This document shows positions 59,838 to 64,000 of a stretch of 64,000 nucleotides of DNA, in pieces; positions within the stretch are counted from its first letter, which is position 1; the number at the start of each line of letters is the position of its first letter. A program made the translations under genes and the position numbers. The DNA lies in NCBI GenBank assembly GCA_002353825.1, contig DEKJ01000056.1, positions 20,111-84,110 on the forward strand, written 5' to 3'. The notes under the pieces are model-generated. The model worked only from the letters and a program-made list of their open reading frames with translations. It ran no database searches and was not told the origin of the DNA. Source of the stretch: Prevotella sp. UBA2725. GTDB lineage: Bacteria; Bacteroidota; Bacteroidia; Bacteroidales; Bacteroidaceae.

Positions 59838-61490
59838 CTACGTGAATTTAAAGAACATTTGTCCGTTTTTGCCTTCAAACTGCTGTATCACGGTAGGGCA
59901 TGGCAGGTCTTCGTGCGTGAAGTCCTTGATAGCCTGATCAATCAGTATCTTGGAGCCAGTGAAGCTATAGTATTCGGCATCCAAGAAGGTCTGATTGCCC
60001 TGGGAGTCACGCTCCTTCTCAAATTCGTAACGTTCGTGCAGCTGGCCGTCCTCGCCTACGTACTCCTCGGTCTTGAGTATTTTCTTAAAACGGATGGCAA
60101 GTGCCTTGCCAGGGACAACCTTGTCTATCTCCCTAAGAACTCCGCTCTCATCTTTTACCCTGACCTTTTCGTGGATTTTCTCAATTTTCGAGTCTGTCAC
60201 TACATAGTCAAGCAGGTAGATTTTCTTATTCCACGTACCAGTCTGGTTTGAGCCGGCATCCCTTAGAAGACGGCAGATGGTGAGGAAAGTGACTTTCTGT
60301 CTACCCATCATTCCCTCAAAGGGTGGCTTTACTCGACGGTTTTTAATGATTTTACCTAAGCTGTTTTCCATTCCTATAGTTTTAAATAAATGAATACAGT
60401 TTGCGTGCTTGGCATACCCAAACCTGCTGGCCTGCCTGACCCTTATCTGCTCCTCCGTTAATCCACGCTTGCGAAGCTCATGGACATGGCGGCACAAGTC
60501 CTGCTTGTTGCGTTTACCTAATAGGACGCGGTCATGGTAGAACACATAACCGATGATGCGTATGCCCGTCCATGTCGGGCGCACGTTATAGTCTTTGTTG
60601 ATAATTACGTGGTAATCCCTCGCAAGGATCATTATCGAAAGGACTTTCACAATACCAAGCACTGCCTTGTCAGCATGCCTTATAATGATATTGTCTACAA
60701 AACGGGTATAATGCGTAAGCCCGGCATCGACATACTTGTGGAACTTCTCCGCAAGGTAGGCCGGACCAAGGCAAAGCTCCTTATAGTCATCAGGCGTAGA
60801 GGCATTGACAATCCTTGCCTCTACATATTTCCTTGTCCAGAAAGCGAGTTTGTCCGCGTCTTTCCCCAAATCGAAAAAACGCATTGCGAGACGGTCGAAA
60901 TCAGCCAGATAAAGTTGGCCGAAAATCTGGGAAACCTTTATGCCCAAAGGCACACCTTGTAAATAACTGTCCACAACCTTATACAAGATGCGTTGCAGCC
61001 TTCCCGGTTTTATCTTTCGGGAAATCTGCCTCTTTAGAATGTCGTGGTCCATCAAAGGGAAATAATGGTGCGCATCCATAGACAGGAAGTACATGCACTC
61101 TTCCTGTGAGTTATTGAAAAGCTCGTTCCTCAAACTCTGCAATAGGGCTTTCTGCCCCATATTTGGGCGTACTGCAGGACATTGCCAGGCAATATAGTCA
61201 TAAAGGCTCGTCTCGTAAGGCCGAATGGCAGCAGCTTCCAGCACATGGTCATCTATAGGAGCCTTTGCCAGCTTCCGCTTCTTGCGTTCCATTACTTCCT
61301 TCTCCTTGTATGGTGAAGGCTTCCATTCCTCATCGGTAAGTGATTTAAGCACCCTGTCAAGGTTTTGCTCGAGATTGCGTTCATAACGGCTGATATTGCT
61401 CCGTTTAAGTTTCTGGTCACTGAACGAATCCCATGCAGCCTTGACGTTCTCAGGCGTGGCGTCATTGCCAAGGTCGTGGATTCTCCTCAT
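59838..61490 (-). CDS. DGR-type reverse transcriptase with long C-terminal extension
   Basis: 550 residues. RT motif 2 region is KRKLAKAPIDDHVLEAAAIR. Motif 3 is FLSMDAHHYFPLMDHDIL with catalytic Asp139. Motif 4 is GVPLGIKVSQIFGQLYLADFD (179-199); GxxxSQ is the DGR-type version. Motif 5 is YTRFVDNIII (261-270): FVDN stands where YxDD is usual, so the second Asp is Asn. Motifs 4 and 5 are about 75 residues apart, roughly twice the usual distance. Residues about 380-550 form an extra domain ending YSFTGSKILIDQAIKDF and FEGKNGQMFFKF. It copies the template RNA into error-prone cDNA that replaces the variable repeat. No maturase or endonuclease domain is present. Confidence 0.93.
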   Translation of the reverse strand: MRRIHDLGNDATPENVKAAWDSFSDQKLKRSNISRYERNLEQNLDRVLKSLTDEEWKPSPYKEKEVMERKKRKLAKAPIDDHVLEAAAIRPYETSLYDYIAWQCPAVRPNMGQKALLQSLRNELFNNSQEECMYFLSMDAHHYFPLMDHDILKRQISRKIKPGRLQRILYKVVDSYLQGVPLGIKVSQIFGQLYLADFDRLAMRFFDLGKDADKLAFWTRKYVEARIVNASTPDDYKELCLGPAYLAEKFHKYVDAGLTHYTRFVDNIIIRHADKAVLGIVKVLSIMILARDYHVIINKDYNVRPTWTGIRIIGYVFYHDRVLLGKRNKQDLCRHVHELRKRGLTEEQIRVRQASRFGYAKHANCIHLFKTIGMENSLGKIIKNRRVKPPFEGMMGRQKVTFLTICRLLRDAGSNQTGTWNKKIYLLDYVVTDSKIEKIHEKVRVKDESGVLREIDKVVPGKALAIRFKKILKTEEYVGEDGQLHERYEFEKERDSQGNQTFLDAEYYSFTGSKILIDQAIKDFTHEDLPCPTVIQQFEGKNGQMFFKFT

Positions 61491-61692
61491 AACCGGGTCT
61501 TGTGGGTTTGCTTGTGATACGAATTTTGGGTTTTGATGTGGGTCTGTGAAGGCATTGCCTTCTTTCCGGGTCTTGTCTGCAATATTTGCAAGGCGGGTAT
61601 GACGCTCACGCAGAGGCTACGAGTCTCGCCGCCAACTTTCGATGTTTTCTCCCAATGGGGAAGGTTCATTCCTGTCTCGCATAAGATCTATA
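61491..61692 (-). ncRNA. Spacer region of the template RNA between TR and RT gene
   Basis: About 200 nt lie between the template repeat and the RT start, with no credible gene (the 60-codon frame here has no coding features). In the Bordetella DGR the RNA downstream of TR is needed for priming and RT binding. This stretch is the equivalent position; its function here is inferred. Confidence 0.5.
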
Positions 61693-61820
61693 TTGTTGAG
61701 GGCAGCCCCGTTGTTCACCCAGGCGTTCGAGGGACCATTGTTGCCATTGAAGCACGAAACGCCCGCATTGCCGCCATTGTTCGCATTGCCGAGAGCAAAA
61801 AGGCCGCGCAAGCCGGAGCT
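61693..61820 (-). repeat. DGR template repeat (TR)
   Basis: The core 61698-61820 (123 bp) aligns without gaps to the variable repeat at 62110-62232 (offset 412). There are six mismatches: 61714, 61739, 61741, 61777, 61778 and 61780. All six are adenines on the TR coding (minus) strand. Three further adenine differences lie at 61694, 61696 and 61697 before similarity ends. Changes run A to G seven times and A to T twice. The altered adenines lie in paired Asn codons (61776-61781, 61737-61742, 61710-61715, 61692-61697). The flanking open frame (61617-61832) is a by-product of similarity to the target gene. Confidence 0.95.
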
Positions 61821-61946
61821 AAGGAAATCCACCTGATGGCCATAAGACCAACGATTGCAAATTTACGAATTTTCCGTGATACAGCAAGTCAAAGAGCGAT
61901 TTTTATGGAAAGTTAAAGAATTTTATGAAAAAAGGCTGGATACCCC

Positions 61947-62067
61947 TGCGGCTTCGCCGCACCTCGTTCCTCGGTGCGGAGCCGCGCCCTTTTGGGGCAC
62001 GGCTTGTGTGCTTTGCTCACGCTGCCCACTCATGTCCGCAACTGCCCGCTTTCGTCCGCTAAGCGGA
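61947..62067. other. Cluster of hairpins between target gene end and TR
   Basis: TCCGCT (62055-62060) and AGCGGA (62062-62067) straddle the target stop codon, about 40 bp from the VR end. TGCGGC-TTC-GCCGCA is at 61947-61961. CCGCACC (61957-61963) pairs with GGTGCGG (61973-61979), competing with it. GCCC-TTTT-GGGGC lies near 61986-61998. In other DGRs a hairpin just after the VR promotes retrohoming; these could do that or end the transcript. Confidence 0.55.
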
Positions 62068-63519
62068 TACATAGAAAGGCTCGGTGTCCCAGTCTTCCGC
62101 TGCTTCGCAGAGGGCAGCCCCGTTGCTCACCCAGGCGTTCGAGGGACCATCGCTGCCATTGAAGCACGAAACGCCCGCATTGCCGCCACAGCTCGCATTG
62201 CCGAGAGCAAAAAGGCCGCGCAAGCCGGAGCTGATATCGGGTCGCCAGAAATAGTCGCCGTAGTTGGTGCTCTCGCTGCCGCCCACCTCAAGCGGATAGT
62301 AGCACATGTGCTGCAGGTTCATGCGCTTTATCCAGCCTTCCGTGGTCAAGGGTATGGTGCCTATCTTCCGCATGCCCGTTGTGTTGTCAGTAGGTATCGC
62401 CGTGCTGTCCCATATCTGCTTTTGGTAGACGTCTATCGTCTTGTCGGCATTGTAGCTCAGGATTGACAGATGGCGCATGCACCACAGGTAGTGGTAGAAG
62501 TTCTTGAGGCCGAAGAAGCACGGTATGTTGTTTATCGTCAGCTTCTTCTCGTCGCCGTCCATGCAGTCCACTGAGAAAACGCCCATCGCGTCGCCTTTGT
62601 CAGCCAGCGCGTCCATGTCCACCGTAGCATATTGGTTGCCGAAATAACTGTTCACGTTGTCCACGCCCATGCCCAGGCCGCCCTGGTACAGTCCGTCGGC
62701 AGTCATCGCCGTGTTCCTTGCCGCCCCGATATTCCTGTTGTGGAACACTATTCGTGTCAACACGCCTATCATGAATATCGCCGGATCCATGGTCGCACCC
62801 CAGCGGTCGCCGTTCTTTTCTGCGTATCTCTGCAAGGTGTTTTCAGCAATGTTTACCACCGGTTTGCCGCACATCGTGTTCCACTTTCCATCCAGCGAGG
62901 CATCGTTAGTGCCCCCACGGTACTGCGCGGAGCGGTTGCAGTAGTTCACGAGCTTGAGGTTTGTCCTGTCTATTGCGCTTGCGCCGGAGCATGGCACTGA
63001 GAATATCGGGATCTTGTAGTTCCAGTGTCCCGGAATAGGCGTAGGGCTCACAGCCTCGTAGTCATATTCGTAGTCATCCCACGGTGCGTAATACATGGTC
63101 ACGCCCGTACCCCAGTTGTAGTGGCCCATGCTGCCGTCAAGTTTCGCCTCTTCGCCCGTCTCCAGGCGATAGTGGGTCTGTGACGAGAGCTTCTTGCGAG
63201 AGTGGTCGTTCTGCACGAGGTAACCGCCAAGGCCGAGGATGCTCTTCAGGTTGGCAAGCATAGAGATGTTGCCTATAGGCTCGCCCTCCGGGCTTGCGTT
63301 GCCCTTTCTCCATCGGCAGCCGCACCACGTCGCACCGGCATTGCCCACTGCTCCAGGAAGCGACATCTTCTGAGGTATGCCCTTGGCCTGATCATACACC
63401 TCTATCAGCTTGCCAGCAGTTGAAAGACCGCCGTCAGGCAGGTCGCAGATTCTCTTCGCGTTGTCATAGGCATTTATGATAGCCTTGAGTTTTGTTTCTT
63501 CGTCTGTTGTAAAAGCCAT
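62059..63519 (-). CDS. DGR target: fibre-like protein with C-terminal variable lectin-fold domain
   Basis: 486 residues without a signal peptide. The N-terminal 50 residues are helical (TTDEETKLKAIINAYDNAKR); a large aromatic- and Gly-rich body follows. The last 60 residues (YFWRPDISSGLRGLFALGN, then GGNAGVSCFNG and GPSNAWV) resemble the C-type-lectin-like fold of DGR-diversified proteins. The VR covers about residues 430-472. Residues differing from the template are Ser443, Cys444, Ser456, Asp457, Ser465 and Cys471; Asn466 is a template Asn codon left unchanged. The start ATG is at 63517-63519, 33 bp after the upstream fibre-like gene. It is probably a phage receptor-binding protein. Confidence 0.92.
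   Translation of the reverse strand: MAFTTDEETKLKAIINAYDNAKRICDLPDGGLSTAGKLIEVYDQAKGIPQKMSLPGAVGNAGATWCGCRWRKGNASPEGEPIGNISMLANLKSILGLGGYLVQNDHSRKKLSSQTHYRLETGEEAKLDGSMGHYNWGTGVTMYYAPWDDYEYDYEAVSPTPIPGHWNYKIPIFSVPCSGASAIDRTNLKLVNYCNRSAQYRGGTNDASLDGKWNTMCGKPVVNIAENTLQRYAEKNGDRWGATMDPAIFMIGVLTRIVFHNRNIGAARNTAMTADGLYQGGLGMGVDNVNSYFGNQYATVDMDALADKGDAMGVFSVDCMDGDEKKLTINNIPCFFGLKNFYHYLWCMRHLSILSYNADKTIDVYQKQIWDSTAIPTDNTTGMRKIGTIPLTTEGWIKRMNLQHMCYYPLEVGGSESTNYGDYFWRPDISSGLRGLFALGNASCGGNAGVSCFNGSDGPSNAWVSNGAALCEAAEDWDTEPFYVSA
62105..62232 (-). repeat. DGR variable repeat (VR)
   Basis: The 3' end of the target gene, matching TR with adenine-specific differences (62126, 62151, 62153, 62189, 62190 and 62192 in the core; 62106, 62108 and 62109 at the edge). 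A GC-rich, mismatch-free block (coding GGGGCTGCCCTC, 62110-62121) near the 3' edge is the likely priming or homing-initiation segment. The gene stop lies 44 bp further on. Confidence 0.95.
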
Positions 63520-63552
63520 ATTTCTTTGTCTTATTGTTATGTTCTTATATTC

Positions 63553-64000
63553 TTATATTCTGAAAACGCCGTCCACTATTCGGAACGACGAAGCGTCCAC
63601 CAGCCTCATTTCAGGCTGCTTCACCCTTATGCTTATCTCCTGCCATAGGCTCGTGTTCCCGAGCGGTATCACCCATAAGCTGGTCACGCCTTCCTTTATC
63701 AGCCTTATGTTTCCCCCGGGGTCCACGCGGATGCCGTCGCCTTCTACGAACTGGAATATGAAGTTCTGCGGATAGTACGAAGGTATAAGGCTCACCTTTA
63801 TCCTCTGGGGCACGTCGTTCCTTAAAGATATTTCCTTCAGGTATTCGAGCCTCATTTCCGTAGGCACGCCCATCGTCTTGCCAACGATGTCCGTCGAGAG
63901 CTGCTTTAGCTCCGACACAGTGGCATCGGCGTTCTTGGCGGCTATGTCGGCAACCCCCGCCTTTTCGTCGGCATACTTGGCAGCACTCTCTGCCTTGGCC
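63553..64000 (-). CDS. Fibre- or baseplate-like phage protein (5' end outside window)
   Basis: The frame is open to base 64000, so the gene starts beyond the window; GTG 63918 is only an internal Val. The visible 149 residues begin with an Ala/Lys-rich heptad stretch (AAKYADEKAGVADIAAKNAD), a likely coiled coil. A beta-rich domain follows (RLEYLKEISLRNDVPQRIKV, FVEGDGIRVDPGGNIRL, GVTSLWVIPLGN). It is 33 bp upstream of the DGR target gene on the same strand. Coiled coil plus beta domain just before a variable fibre suits a tail-fibre shaft or baseplate protein, but no family is recognised. Confidence 0.65.
   Translation of the reverse strand, partial: AKAESAAKYADEKAGVADIAAKNADATVSELKQLSTDIVGKTMGVPTEMRLEYLKEISLRNDVPQRIKVSLIPSYYPQNFIFQFVEGDGIRVDPGGNIRLIKEGVTSLWVIPLGNTSLWQEISIRVKQPEMRLVDASSFRIVDGVFRI

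Noticed and set aside
59838..61490. Group II intron or retron reverse transcriptase
   Set aside because: There is no maturase or endonuclease domain and no retron RNA pattern. The GxxxSQ motif and the TR/VR pair point to a DGR.
61617..61832. 71-codon minus-strand frame similar to the end of the DGR target
   Set aside because: It is the template repeat read in frame; it lacks a start region of its own and the similarity ends at the repeat borders.

Overview
The window is chromosomal DNA of a gut-type Bacteroidales bacterium, most like Prevotella in the broad sense. Evidence is the SusC/SusD pairs, lipoprotein signal peptides ending in a Cys lipobox, FecI/FecR-type regulation, an AraC-type propeller regulator, TAnnTTTG promoter elements, and housekeeping genes with Bacteroidetes-type neighbours (sigma54 activator-lptE-TPR-secG). 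The right end is a mobile, probably prophage, segment.

Layout. (1) 1-15363: a polysaccharide utilisation locus. It has a propeller/AraC regulator, a repeat-rich gap, a SusC remnant, a SusD, a BIG2-domain surface lipoprotein, an alginate-lyase-like polysaccharide lyase, a CBM96-like secreted protein, an esterase-like hydrolase, a GH127 and a GH88. A lyase followed by a GH88 is the usual way to break down a uronic-acid glycan, with GH127 removing arabinofuranose branches. (2) 15454-16169: a RelB-like/PIN toxin-antitoxin pair. (3) 16214-26254: an ECF sigma/FecR-controlled SusC/SusD operon with two redox-related envelope proteins (a TlpA-like thioredoxin and a DsbD-alpha fusion). (4) 26272-46262: a second PIN pair, tRNA-His, and core genes: secG, lptE, a sigma54 activator, a flippase-like membrane protein, pdxA, rlmN, a SpoIID/AmpG-like/fabG operon, a phosphatase, udk, a DNA glycosylase and small membrane proteins. 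(5) 46561-59088: a xylan-degradation cluster (SGNH esterase, GH10, two GH43, GH2, a broken GH51, GH3) ending in a truncated AraC-type fragment of a hybrid regulator. (6) About 59096-64000: a mobile segment carrying a diversity-generating retroelement (DGR), all on the minus strand.

The DGR is the main discovery. A 486-residue fibre-like protein (62059-63519) ends in a variable repeat. A near-identical 123-bp template repeat lies downstream at 61698-61820. The two differ at six positions, and every difference is at an adenine of the template coding strand. Three more adenine differences lie in the next codons. The substituted positions are paired Asn (AAY) codons. A reverse transcriptase (59838-61490) follows, with an unusual FVDN catalytic box, a long spacer between motifs 4 and 5, and a C-terminal extension. 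A 132-residue unknown protein follows that, and no Avd gene is visible. The segment appears to interrupt a xylan-cluster regulator. At the junction is a start TG and three copies of a 14-bp motif, which resembles the transposase-binding end of a Mu-like phage.

The window also holds three structured repeat families: a roughly 290-bp nested palindrome in two copies whose hairpin arms covary, a 22-bp-period minisatellite at three places, and a C-rich dispersed repeat in four places, one of which has run into the start of a lipoprotein gene.
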